64,000 nt of DNA, taken from NCBI GenBank assembly GCA_965200615.1, contig OZ241377.1:2232001-2296000 (forward strand), given 5' to 3'. The DNA comes from Bin5 sp965200615. GTDB taxonomy: Bacteria > Chloroflexota > Anaerolineae > Caldilineales > Caldilineaceae. The notes under the pieces are model-generated. The model worked only from the letters and a program-made list of their open reading frames with translations. It made no database searches and was not told the DNA's origin. Shown one piece after another: positions 52,359-60,284 of this stretch (positions within the stretch are counted from its first letter, which is position 1; the number at the start of each line of letters is the position of its first letter). The translations under genes and the position numbers were made by a program.

Positions 52359-54836
52359 ATGAGCGGCGAAACGCAAGAAATTTTGCGCGGCGTTATCGAA
52401 CGCATCACCTTTCACAACGAAGAAAACGGCTTTACGGTCGCCAGGCTGGCGCCGGAGAACTATACGTCCCGACTGTCCCACAGGCAAAAGGAAGCGCCGG
52501 TCGTGGGTACGATGGCTGGTGTCGGTGTAGGGGAGGCGGTGGAGCTGCGCGGGCGCTGGGAAACGCATGCGCGCTACGGCAAACAGTTCTTGGTCGACGA
52601 AATGCGGTCGGCGCTGCCGGCGACGGTGGCGGGCATTGAGAAGTATCTTGGCAGCGGCCTGATCAAGGGGGTTGGGCCGGTGACGGCCAAGCGTATCGTC
52701 GCTCATTTTGGCGCGGAGACGCTGGAGGTCATCGACAACGATCCGCAGCGTCTGTCCGAGGTAGGCGGTGTCGGCAGTAAGAGGGTTTCAATGATTGTTG
52801 CCGGCTGGGTCGAAAAGAAGGCGATCCAGGAGGTGATGATCTTTTTGCGCGGCCACGGCGTAAGCGGCAGCCTGGCGGCGAAGATTTACAAGCGTTACGG
52901 CGACAGTGCGGTCGAAACTGTGCAGCGGAATCCTTACCGCCTTTCTGAGGACATCTTTGGTATCGGTTTTCTGACCGCGGACAGGATTGGGCGGGCCCTG
53001 GGAATCGCCGATGACGCGCCCCAGCGCATCGCGGCCGGTGTCGAATTCGCGCTCAACCGGGCCAGGGAAGAGGGCCATGTCTACTTGCCAAGCGGGGATC
53101 TGATCGCGAGGGCCGGTGATCTGCTGGAGGTGGGGAAGGAGAAGGTGGCGTCTGGGCTGCTGCATCTGAAAGGGGCGGACCGCGTCAAGTTGGCGTCCGG
53201 GCCGGGCGAGGAGGCTGAAGCGCTGCACTGGGCGGTGGCCGGGATTTTCGAACCTTCGAGTCCTCAGCCCATGCCGCTGATGCCGGCAGACCGCAGGGCC
53301 GGCGAAGCGCCGGCGGGGCGGCAGATGGAAGAGCTGCTGCAGGGCGGACAGGCGGTCTATCTGACGCCGATGTATTACGGTGAAGTGGGCGTCAGCAACC
53401 GGATGGGCCGGTTGATGCAGGATTACGCCGGCGCGCCGCTCGCAGTCGGACACAGTGCGAGCGCGCCCGATCTCTTCCGGGCAGTGGACTGGGAATGGAA
53501 ATTCGCTCAACTCGAAGAGAGAGCAAACTATGAACCCGCCCCGCTTCGTCTTGCCACGCGCCAGCGAGAGGCGGTACACACGGCGCTCACCCACCGGCTG
53601 ACCGTGCTGACCGGGGGACCCGGCACAGGCAAAACGACAGTTGTCCGCACTATCATCGACCTGTGCGAGGAGGCCGGCGCGGCGGCGGTCCTGGCTGCGC
53701 CGACCGGACGGGCGGCAAAGCGTCTCGCCGAGGCCACCGGCCGGGAGGCGAAGACGGTCCACAGACTGCTGCAGGCGCAGCCGGCTGCCGGCATGTCCTT
53801 TAAGCGCAACGAGGAGCGTCCGCTCCGCGGCGACCTGCTTATCGTGGACGAGTCCTCCATGCTGGACCTCATACTGACGAACTGCCTGCTCAAGGCCGTT
53901 CCTCCGGGGATGTCCCTGCTGTTGGTCGGTGACGTCGACCAGCTGCCGAGCGTGGGGGCTGGCAATGTGCTGCGTGACGTGATCGCGGCGATTGAGAGGG
54001 AAGATGAGGAGACGCGGCGCGCTTCGAAGTCAGGCTCCCGCTCCGGCGCGGCGGTGGTGCGGCTGGACAGGATCTTTCGGCAATCGGCCGGCAGCTACAT
54101 TGTTGAGAATGCCCATCGCATTAACCGCGGCCAGATGCCGGTTCTGACGCGCTCGGCCAGGGAAGGGAGCGCTGAGGCCGACGACTTTTTCCTGTTCCGC
54201 ACTGAGGAGGCTGAGCGTGCTGCTCAGCTGTGTGTGGAGCTTGTCACAGAACGCATCCCGCGTCGTTTTGCGGTTCCCTCCCGGGACATTCAGGTTCTCA
54301 GCCCCATGCATCGGGGCGCGGCCGGGGTCGCGTCACTCAACGGGATGATCCAGCAGGCGCTCAATCCGCCCGGGCCGGACAAAGCCGGGAGCGGCGTCGG
54401 GGACCGCATCTACCGGACAGGGGACCGGGTGATGCAGGTGCGAAATAACTATGACAAAGATGTATTCAATGGCGATATGGGTTATATTAAAGATGTCGAC
54501 CTGATCGAACAGCGTGTCACGGTCGAAATCGACGGACGCCCTGTTGGTTACGAATTCATGGAGCTGGACGAACTGGTGCATGCCTACGCCATCAGCGTAC
54601 ACAAGAGCCAGGGCAGTGAATTCCCGGCCGTCGTTATCCCACTGCTCACAAGCCACTCCATGCTGCTTCAGCGGAATCTCTTATACACGGCTGTCACGCG
54701 CGCAAAACGGCTGGTCGTGTTGGTAGGACAACCGAGAGCGATCGGCATAGCCGTGGGCAACGACAAGGTGGCCCAGCGTTACAGCGGGCTGACCGAGCGC
54801 CTGCGGCGTGCGACAGAATGGGAGACATTTGCATGA
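52359..54836 (+). CDS. recD2: RecD2-type ATP-dependent DNA helicase
   Basis: An 825-residue 5'-3' helicase of the RecD2 class. An N-terminal OB-like domain (ILRGVIERITFHNEENGFTV) is followed by helix-hairpin-helix segments (GVGPVTAKRIV, EVGGVGSKRV). The superfamily 1B motor has Walker A LTGGPGTGKTTVV at about 417-429, motif II IVDESSML, motif III VGDVDQLPSVGAGNVLRD, and motif VI VHKSQGSEFPAV and LYTAVTRAKRLVVLVG. RecD2 works alone, not with RecBC, in repair and mismatch processing. The ATG at 52359 starts MSGETQEILRG; the longer frame to 52263 is less likely. The stop overlaps the next gene as ATGA. Confidence 0.93.
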   Translation: MSGETQEILRGVIERITFHNEENGFTVARLAPENYTSRLSHRQKEAPVVGTMAGVGVGEAVELRGRWETHARYGKQFLVDEMRSALPATVAGIEKYLGSGLIKGVGPVTAKRIVAHFGAETLEVIDNDPQRLSEVGGVGSKRVSMIVAGWVEKKAIQEVMIFLRGHGVSGSLAAKIYKRYGDSAVETVQRNPYRLSEDIFGIGFLTADRIGRALGIADDAPQRIAAGVEFALNRAREEGHVYLPSGDLIARAGDLLEVGKEKVASGLLHLKGADRVKLASGPGEEAEALHWAVAGIFEPSSPQPMPLMPADRRAGEAPAGRQMEELLQGGQAVYLTPMYYGEVGVSNRMGRLMQDYAGAPLAVGHSASAPDLFRAVDWEWKFAQLEERANYEPAPLRLATRQREAVHTALTHRLTVLTGGPGTGKTTVVRTIIDLCEEAGAAAVLAAPTGRAAKRLAEATGREAKTVHRLLQAQPAAGMSFKRNEERPLRGDLLIVDESSMLDLILTNCLLKAVPPGMSLLLVGDVDQLPSVGAGNVLRDVIAAIEREDEETRRASKSGSRSGAAVVRLDRIFRQSAGSYIVENAHRINRGQMPVLTRSAREGSAEADDFFLFRTEEAERAAQLCVELVTERIPRRFAVPSRDIQVLSPMHRGAAGVASLNGMIQQALNPPGPDKAGSGVGDRIYRTGDRVMQVRNNYDKDVFNGDMGYIKDVDLIEQRVTVEIDGRPVGYEFMELDELVHAYAISVHKSQGSEFPAVVIPLLTSHSMLLQRNLLYTAVTRAKRLVVLVGQPRAIGIAVGNDKVAQRYSGLTERLRRATEWETFA

Positions 54837-55612
54837 GCACAGGAAAGCCAGCCATCGCAGTGCAGCTGTACAGCCTGCGTCACGTGTCGGACAGTTTTGC
54901 GGAGATCGCGGGCGCGGCCGCCGCTGCCGGGTACGAAGGTGTGGAACTGATCTTTTTGCCGGACCATACCGGCGAGCAGGCGAAGGCCGTCTTGGACAAG
55001 CATGGCCTGCAGGCCGTGTCGGCCCATGTACCTTATCAAGCTCTGGCCGAAGACTTCGCCGGCATGGTGGACTTTCACCGAGCGGTCGGGAACGACTGTC
55101 TCATTCTCCCGATGCCTGATCCCCAAGTGCGGGAGGCGGCCAGCGCGGATGCGTGGCGCGCCTTCGGGAAGACGCTCGATGAGCTGGGGCGGCGCTGCCG
55201 GGATGAGGGAATGCGGCTCGGCTACCATAACCACGCTTTCGAAATGGAGGAGTTTGAGGGCGCGCGGGCGATCGACTGGGTGCTGGCGAACGCCGACGAG
55301 GAGAATCTGTTCTGGGAGCCGGACCTGGCCTGGATCACCGACGGCGGCGCCCGTCCCCTGGAGCTGGTGCAAAAATACGCCGGCCGCTGTCCCCACATTC
55401 ATGCGAAAGACCTGGCGCCGGCGGGCGAGAACGAGGACCAGATGGGCCTGGCCGACGTCGGCTACGGCACCTTGGACTGGGACTCGCTCATCCCTGCCTG
55501 CCGTGCGGCCGGCGCCAAATGTTACGTGGTTGAACACGATCTGCCTAAAGAGCCGGTTGCAAGTGTCCGCCGCAGCCGCGAGTTTCTCGAGAGCCGGGCG
55601 GCGCTGATGTAG
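54833..55612 (+). CDS. Sugar phosphate isomerase/epimerase (AP endonuclease-2 TIM barrel)
   Basis: A 259-residue TIM-barrel enzyme. AIAVQLYSLR marks strand 1, GYEGVELIF the first Glu, GYHNHAFEM and WEPDLAWIT the metal-binding segments, HIHAKDLAP the next ligand and EHDLPKEP the last. This family includes IolE, hydroxypyruvate isomerase and sugar epimerases. Its ATG overlaps the recD2 stop (ATGA), so translation is coupled to a DNA helicase, although function suggests carbohydrate metabolism. Substrate is unknown, but it could process ketoses made by the Gfo/Idh/MocA enzymes. Confidence 0.87.
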   Translation: MSTGKPAIAVQLYSLRHVSDSFAEIAGAAAAAGYEGVELIFLPDHTGEQAKAVLDKHGLQAVSAHVPYQALAEDFAGMVDFHRAVGNDCLILPMPDPQVREAASADAWRAFGKTLDELGRRCRDEGMRLGYHNHAFEMEEFEGARAIDWVLANADEENLFWEPDLAWITDGGARPLELVQKYAGRCPHIHAKDLAPAGENEDQMGLADVGYGTLDWDSLIPACRAAGAKCYVVEHDLPKEPVASVRRSREFLESRAALM

Positions 55613-55759
55613 AGGCCCGCGGAGAAACTCTGTTGCCTGCCGCGGCGTAGGACCTGGCAGGGCCTTCAGATTGCGGCCTGGCGGTCGGGGTGAATGCGGT
55701 GTCCCAGGACCGCATCCGGAACAACATTGGGTTTTTGAGAACTGTAATCGGAGAGTACC

Positions 55760-56173
55760 TTGGCAAATTCGGCGATGTTTGAAGGGCTTGTGTTCGATGA
55801 ACGCCGAAATGCGGCGCAGGTGAAACATGTGGGCGAGCGTGCCTGCTATGTCGTCGACGAAGATGGCTTTCTGCGCCACATCGACGCCGCGAAGGTGGAC
55901 CAGCAGGTGCTCGAATTCCTCAAGGGTCAAGTGGACGAGCATCGAGACCTGGCCGTGACCGGCGTGATGGATCTGATGGGCAAGGACGACATCTTTACCA
56001 AGGCCGCGGTGGAATCTTCCATTGACAACATCGACCAGGCGGTTGGTCAGGCGATTCCGGAGCAGTCGCGGCAGTGGCTGGGGATGATGGGTTTTCGGGT
56101 GATCATCGACGACCAGGGCGAGGTCATGGATATTGAAATGCCTGCGGGGGAGATTGAAGAGGACGACTATTGA
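55760..56173 (+). CDS. Conserved-looking small protein, function unknown
   Basis: A 137-residue soluble acidic protein. It starts with FEGLVFDERRNAAQVKHVGE, a two-stranded beta unit, continues with helices (IDAAKVDQQVLEFLKGQVDE), and ends MGFRVIIDDQGEVMDIEMPAGE. The start is TTG at 55760 with GGAGAG before it; ATG at 55775 (MFEGLVF) is the alternative. Codon use matches genuine genes of the region. I do not recognise the family. It is convergent with the AlkP gene and separated by a hairpin. Confidence 0.7.
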   Translation: MANSAMFEGLVFDERRNAAQVKHVGERACYVVDEDGFLRHIDAAKVDQQVLEFLKGQVDEHRDLAVTGVMDLMGKDDIFTKAAVESSIDNIDQAVGQAIPEQSRQWLGMMGFRVIIDDQGEVMDIEMPAGEIEEDDY

Positions 56174-56182
56174 ACAGGGGAC

Positions 56183-56219
56183 GGGGAGAAGGGTTGGAAT
56201 CCTGGCCACCCTCCTCCCC
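56183..56219. terminator. Bidirectional hairpin between convergent genes
   Basis: GGGGAGAAGGGTTGG (56183-56197) can pair with CCACCCTCCTCCCC (56206-56219) across an 8-base loop, with one or two imperfect positions. It lies 10 bases after the stop of the small plus-strand gene and 10 bases before the 3' end of the minus-strand AlkP gene. There is no long U tract, so termination efficiency is uncertain. Confidence 0.5.
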
Positions 56220-56228
56220 CGAATAGTT

Positions 56229-58136
56229 TCACTTTTTGAGATGCCAGTCGGGATCGGTGAGCGCCTCGTAGACGACCCCGCCTTCGACGTTGCGGGGCAT
56301 CGGCAACCCCAGCAGGTAACATAAGGTCGGGGCTACGTCGACCGCCCGTACCTGTCCCTTCAGCTCCAGCCCTTCCTTGACCCCCGGACCGGACAGGATG
56401 AAGGTGCAATGCTGTCCCGCGATGCCAAAGCTGACCGAGGGTAGCTGTTTGCCGTGTGCGCCGTCGAATTCCGGCCGCAGGGCGTAGACCACGTCCCCTG
56501 TCGTATCGCCCCACAGGTTGACCATCTCAGCGTCCTGACGCGTCAGCGCCAGCGCGAACGGATGGCGGCCAGTGGCAGGGTCTGTGTAGGCGTGCAGCGC
56601 GGCGATGATTTCGAGCTGGGTGTCCTTATAGTCCTCTGGTGACACGATCCCGTCCGGCTCGCGTCCCTCCAGATTGATGAACACGTGCACCAGGCCCACC
56701 GACGCGGCCCGCGTGCGCGACCAGTCCACTGCCCTCTTCCCGTCTTCTTCCTTATACACCAGTAAGCCTGCCTCTTCCAGGACCTCATCGATCTCTATCG
56801 CCCGGTACTGGTTGGGCGTGCCCCCGTGATCGGAGACGAGACAGATGAGCGTCTCCTCGTTGGCGATGGCCGCGACGCGGCCGATCATCTTGTCGATGGA
56901 GCTGTAGGTGCGGACCACGCCGTCCAGGCAGCGCTGCTGGGTCGCTGCGTCGGCCCCGCTGAACTCTTCGGCCTGGCCGAGGAAGAAGTGGCTGGTGTAA
57001 TCGGACGCGTGGGTTTCGATGAAGAGCATCGTCCAGTCGTCGCGGCTGGTGGTGAGATAGTCGGCCACGTCGGCCAGGCGTTCGTGGTGGAAGTCGAGCA
57101 GCTCGAAGTAGGTGTCGTCGTCCATGATGCCCAAGGCGTCTCGAGCAGGGTTCTGCAGGAAATTGCCGACGTGTTGGTCGATCTCATCGGCCGCTTCCAG
57201 TGGCATCGTGTAGCCGCCGTTCGGCCAGATCTGGGGTACGAAAAGCTCGAAAGCGTCGGCCTCGGCGGTGAGGTTGACCAGCTTCATGCGCACGTAGCCG
57301 CTGATCTCCTCGGCATCGATCTCGAACTGGTCCAGCCACCAGTCGCTCCAATCGCCCATCCCCAGTTCAGTAACCGCGCTTTCCCCGTCGCGCGCCCGGC
57401 AGACGCTCACCCGGTCGTAGCCGTTGTCTCCGGAGGCGTAGATCAGGCCGTGAAAGGTCTTGGGCGTGCCATTCTCGCCCCGCAGCATGAAATCGCGGCC
57501 GCGCGCCAGGGGCTGGATCGTCAACTCCACCTCTTTGGGCGGACGGCTTGAAGGCGGCAGATTCGTCCAATTTCGGGCTTCGTTGATTGTCACGGGATCG
57601 ACATCGGAGCCGGTTTGCAGGGCGCTGGGGTCCAGCGTCTCCGGGTCGCGCTGGCCGCCGATCGTCCTGCGCTCCCATCTGCCGGCGACGAAGAGGTGAT
57701 AGCCGGCGATCTGGTGATGGTTGGAGACGCCGGGGCCGGTACCCTCCACCTGAACGCCGCTGGTTACTGTCGGGGGCCAGGACATCTCCCATTTGACCAG
57801 CAAGGGCCTGCCCCCAGCCCTCTCGACCGTGTTCCAAAGGTATTCCGCTCGCGACAGCTCCGTGTTGACGCCCCACACGGTCTCATCGAGTTGAGCGCCC
57901 AGCTTGCGGATGTTGAAGTCCATCACGCCGTGGTTCCCCGGCCAGGCGCCGGTGGAGGTGGCGGTCCAGCCTAGCGGCGTCAGCGTGGGGAAAACGCCGA
58001 TCATGGGGCGGTACACACCCCGATCTATCAGCTTGCCAAGATTGGGCATGTGGCCCCCGTTTACCATATTTGTCACCAGTTCCATGGCGGCGCCGTCCAT
58101 ACCGATCAGGATTGCGCGCCGTGCCGGGCTTTGCAT
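56229..58136 (-). CDS. Alkaline-phosphatase-superfamily phosphodiesterase/pyrophosphatase
   Basis: A 635-residue AlkP-superfamily enzyme of the type I phosphodiesterase/nucleotide pyrophosphatase branch. The first metal ligand is in ILIGMDGAAMELV; the nucleophile Thr is likely in FPTLTPLGWTATSTG; AWPGNHGVMDFN follows. Later ligands are in THASDYTSH and CLVSDHGGTPN, with a C-terminal His in GIAGQHCTFILSGPGVKEG. No signal peptide is seen, so it is probably cytosolic. A large insert (about 130-330) between the conserved parts is normal for the family. The substrate is unknown. Confidence 0.87.
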   Translation of the reverse strand: MQSPARRAILIGMDGAAMELVTNMVNGGHMPNLGKLIDRGVYRPMIGVFPTLTPLGWTATSTGAWPGNHGVMDFNIRKLGAQLDETVWGVNTELSRAEYLWNTVERAGGRPLLVKWEMSWPPTVTSGVQVEGTGPGVSNHHQIAGYHLFVAGRWERRTIGGQRDPETLDPSALQTGSDVDPVTINEARNWTNLPPSSRPPKEVELTIQPLARGRDFMLRGENGTPKTFHGLIYASGDNGYDRVSVCRARDGESAVTELGMGDWSDWWLDQFEIDAEEISGYVRMKLVNLTAEADAFELFVPQIWPNGGYTMPLEAADEIDQHVGNFLQNPARDALGIMDDDTYFELLDFHHERLADVADYLTTSRDDWTMLFIETHASDYTSHFFLGQAEEFSGADAATQQRCLDGVVRTYSSIDKMIGRVAAIANEETLICLVSDHGGTPNQYRAIEIDEVLEEAGLLVYKEEDGKRAVDWSRTRAASVGLVHVFINLEGREPDGIVSPEDYKDTQLEIIAALHAYTDPATGRHPFALALTRQDAEMVNLWGDTTGDVVYALRPEFDGAHGKQLPSVSFGIAGQHCTFILSGPGVKEGLELKGQVRAVDVAPTLCYLLGLPMPRNVEGGVVYEALTDPDWHLKK

Positions 58137-58307
58137 CTCTCTCTCCTTTAACGGGTTGCGTTTGGTTTGATCGACCGCCCGAACCGTTGGGCGGACGCAG
58201 GTTATTCATGCAGAAGGATAAGGACATACATCATAACTTGCAACCGGCTGGAATTCACAAAGCGGGCGGAGGAGGATGAGAAATCGGCTGTCCTCTCCTC
58301 CGGGGCC

Positions 58308-58328
58308 AACCGGTTTAACAGACCGGTT
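58308..58328. promoter_or_regulatory. Paired ACCGGTT half-sites
   Basis: AACCGGTTTAACAGACCGGTT contains two ACCGGTT elements 13 bases apart, just upstream of a -10/-35 pair for the BNR-repeat gene. The core matches the palindrome at 37645-37656 near the MFS gene. This might be an operator shared by both genes, or coincidence in GC-rich DNA. Confidence 0.35.
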
Positions 58329-58345
58329 CCGCAGAAACGGGCGCT

Positions 58346-58374
58346 TTTGTGCTACAATTTGTCTGGCGTATAAT
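58346..58374 (+). promoter_or_regulatory. Promoter candidate for the BNR-repeat gene
   Basis: TATAAT at 58369-58374 is preceded at 17 bases by TTTGTG (58346-58351). The -10 is perfect, the -35 weak. It lies 38 bases before the proposed ATG at 58413 and just downstream of the ACCGGTT elements. Confidence 0.55.
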
Positions 58375-58412
58375 TCTTTCACTTCCTTTCCGATGCCCCA
58401 TTGGGAGGCTCT

Positions 58413-60284
58413 ATGCACGCTGGTCACCAGCAAAAACTGGGCGGCAGACACCGCAATGGAAAGGAGATTTCGACTCCCCCGGCTCTGCCGCGACCTTGGC
58501 TGATATTCATCGTTCTGACGGTCCTGGTACCGCTGGCCGGCGAGCAGATCTTTGCCCAGTCAGGATTTGTGCCCTTTTCGAATAGCATCATCGGTCTCGA
58601 TGTGTCGCCGAATGATGCGGGCATCGTGGTGGCCGGCACGCTCAACGTGCCGGTGCCCGCGGGAATCTATCGCAGCACGGACGGCGGCTACACGTGGAGC
58701 CGGGCCAACGTAGACCTGCCGCCTGATACATCTGTCGCCTCGATTCGTTTCGATCCGCAGGATGGAAACCGTGTACTGGCTGCGGATGGCGGGTTCGGGA
58801 ATCTGTTCATTAGCGAAGACGGCGGCCTGAACTGGCGGCAGGAAGAATCGATCACTCAGGTGCTCACGCCCAACAGCGGCATCGGCCGCCTTTTCACGCG
58901 CATCGAAGACGGACTGACCGTTTTCTATGCCGGTACCCGCTACGACGGTGTCATACGCAGCTTTGACGGCGGCCTGAACTGGGAGTGGTATGGCGAAGGC
59001 CTGAGCGGGAGCGCCCTGCGCGTGCGCGCATTTGCCGATAAGGACGGCGCGCTCTATGCCGGCACGCACGACGGCGTCTGGCGTCTGACCCCGGGCGCCG
59101 CCTCCTGGCAGCGTGTCGACCTGCCGGCAGGTATCATCGCGCGCGGGATGACCATGCTGGATGGCCGCCTGTATGTGGGTACTTTCGCTTCAGGCCTTTA
59201 CCTGAGCGACGATGGCTACAACTGGATCCAGGATCCCTCCTTCCCGGCAGGGGTTCTCATCTACGATCTGACGGTCAGCAGACAGGAGGTAGTCGTCGGC
59301 ACGCATGTGGGACTCTGGTCCCAGAGCCTGCCGGACTGGACGCGGGTGACCGTCAATGGCGCTGCTTACACCAACCCGGTTTTCCGGCTGGCCTCTTCAT
59401 CGACATTCGTCGGCGTCACCTATGCGGGAACGGAGCAGGACGGCGTGCTGCGAACGATTGACGGCGGTCTCAGTTTTCTCTCTTCGGCCCAGATAACGCC
59501 CATCAACCCTGCCGAGCTGGCCAGGGCGCCGACGCCAACGCCAACGCCGACACCAACGCCGGCATTGTCGCCAACGGCCACGGAAACGCCGCCTCCGTCG
59601 GATACCCCTACCCCGACCGCCTCGCCGGCGGTCACAGCTGCGCCTGACCCAGGCGTCCCCACGGAAACGCCAACAGCCGCGAGCACGCTGACCGCAACAC
59701 CGGATCCCGCTGCGCCGACCGCAACGCCGACAGTGGAGTGTACGCCTGTCGCGATACACCTGCCTGTGGAAACGCCAGCAGCCACCGGCACGGCGACCGC
59801 TGATCCGGATCCGAATGCGCCGACCGTGACGCCGGCAGCCACTGGTACAGTGACCGCGACGCCGGATCCCAATGCTCCCGCGGAGACGCCAACGGCCGCC
59901 GGGACGCCTGGTCCCGAGTCGTCAACCGGTGCAGTGCCGGTCGAATGTACTCCGGTCCCGACACCGGACCCCGCTGCGACCGCAGAGACGCCGCCGGACG
60001 ATCTGCCGTCCGCGACACCTGGTCCCACCTCCGGTGACCCCGAAACGCCGCCGCCCGCCCCCCCGGCTGAGGCCACGGCAACCAGCGCCCCGACCGCTTC
60101 GGAGGCCGGAAAGCAGCCCACGGCGACGGCGACAGCGACCTCTGTGAGCTCAGGCAACGTCAACGACAGGCTGGCGCAGATACCGCCGATCTGGATAGGC
60201 GGCGCGGCGGTCTTCTTCCTGCTGATTCTGGTTGCCGGCGTTTCGGTTGCACGGGACGGAGGCTCCGGCAACGAAGAGTTATGA
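58413..60284 (+). CDS. BNR/sialidase-like beta-propeller protein with Thr/Pro stalk and C-terminal membrane anchor
   Basis: A 623-residue exported protein. An N-terminal hydrophobic segment (about 28-47, PWLIFIVLTVLVPLAGEQIFA) acts as signal or anchor. Residues about 55-365 carry BNR-type repeats (IYRSTDGGYTWS, LFISEDGGLNWR, VIRSFDGGLNWEW, LYLSDDGYNWI, VLRTIDGGLSF). Each has the S/T-x-D-G-G-x-x-W core and builds a beta-propeller like photosystem assembly factor Ycf48 or sialidases. No sialidase active-site Arg triad is evident. A Thr/Pro/Ala-rich stalk (about 370-585) leads to a membrane helix (WIGGAAVFFLLILVAGVSVA) and a short basic/acidic tail. The stop overlaps the murE start (ATGA). Confidence 0.85.
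   Translation: MHAGHQQKLGGRHRNGKEISTPPALPRPWLIFIVLTVLVPLAGEQIFAQSGFVPFSNSIIGLDVSPNDAGIVVAGTLNVPVPAGIYRSTDGGYTWSRANVDLPPDTSVASIRFDPQDGNRVLAADGGFGNLFISEDGGLNWRQEESITQVLTPNSGIGRLFTRIEDGLTVFYAGTRYDGVIRSFDGGLNWEWYGEGLSGSALRVRAFADKDGALYAGTHDGVWRLTPGAASWQRVDLPAGIIARGMTMLDGRLYVGTFASGLYLSDDGYNWIQDPSFPAGVLIYDLTVSRQEVVVGTHVGLWSQSLPDWTRVTVNGAAYTNPVFRLASSSTFVGVTYAGTEQDGVLRTIDGGLSFLSSAQITPINPAELARAPTPTPTPTPTPALSPTATETPPPSDTPTPTASPAVTAAPDPGVPTETPTAASTLTATPDPAAPTATPTVECTPVAIHLPVETPAATGTATADPDPNAPTVTPAATGTVTATPDPNAPAETPTAAGTPGPESSTGAVPVECTPVPTPDPAATAETPPDDLPSATPGPTSGDPETPPPAPPAEATATSAPTASEAGKQPTATATATSVSSGNVNDRLAQIPPIWIGGAAVFFLLILVAGVSVARDGGSGNEEL
59526..60150 (+). repeat. Thr/Pro low-complexity region in the stalk
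   Basis: Short repeats encode TPTPTPTPTP runs (59529-59565) and looser repeats such as TATPDPNAP and VECTPV, each found at least twice. The DNA repeats are (AC)GCC(A/G)-type units. This is part of the coding region and can vary in length by slippage. It is not a CRISPR array. Confidence 0.8.

Noticed and set aside
59526..60150. Repeats that might look like a CRISPR array
   Set aside because: They encode Thr/Pro runs inside an open frame, and spacing is irregular without unique spacers.
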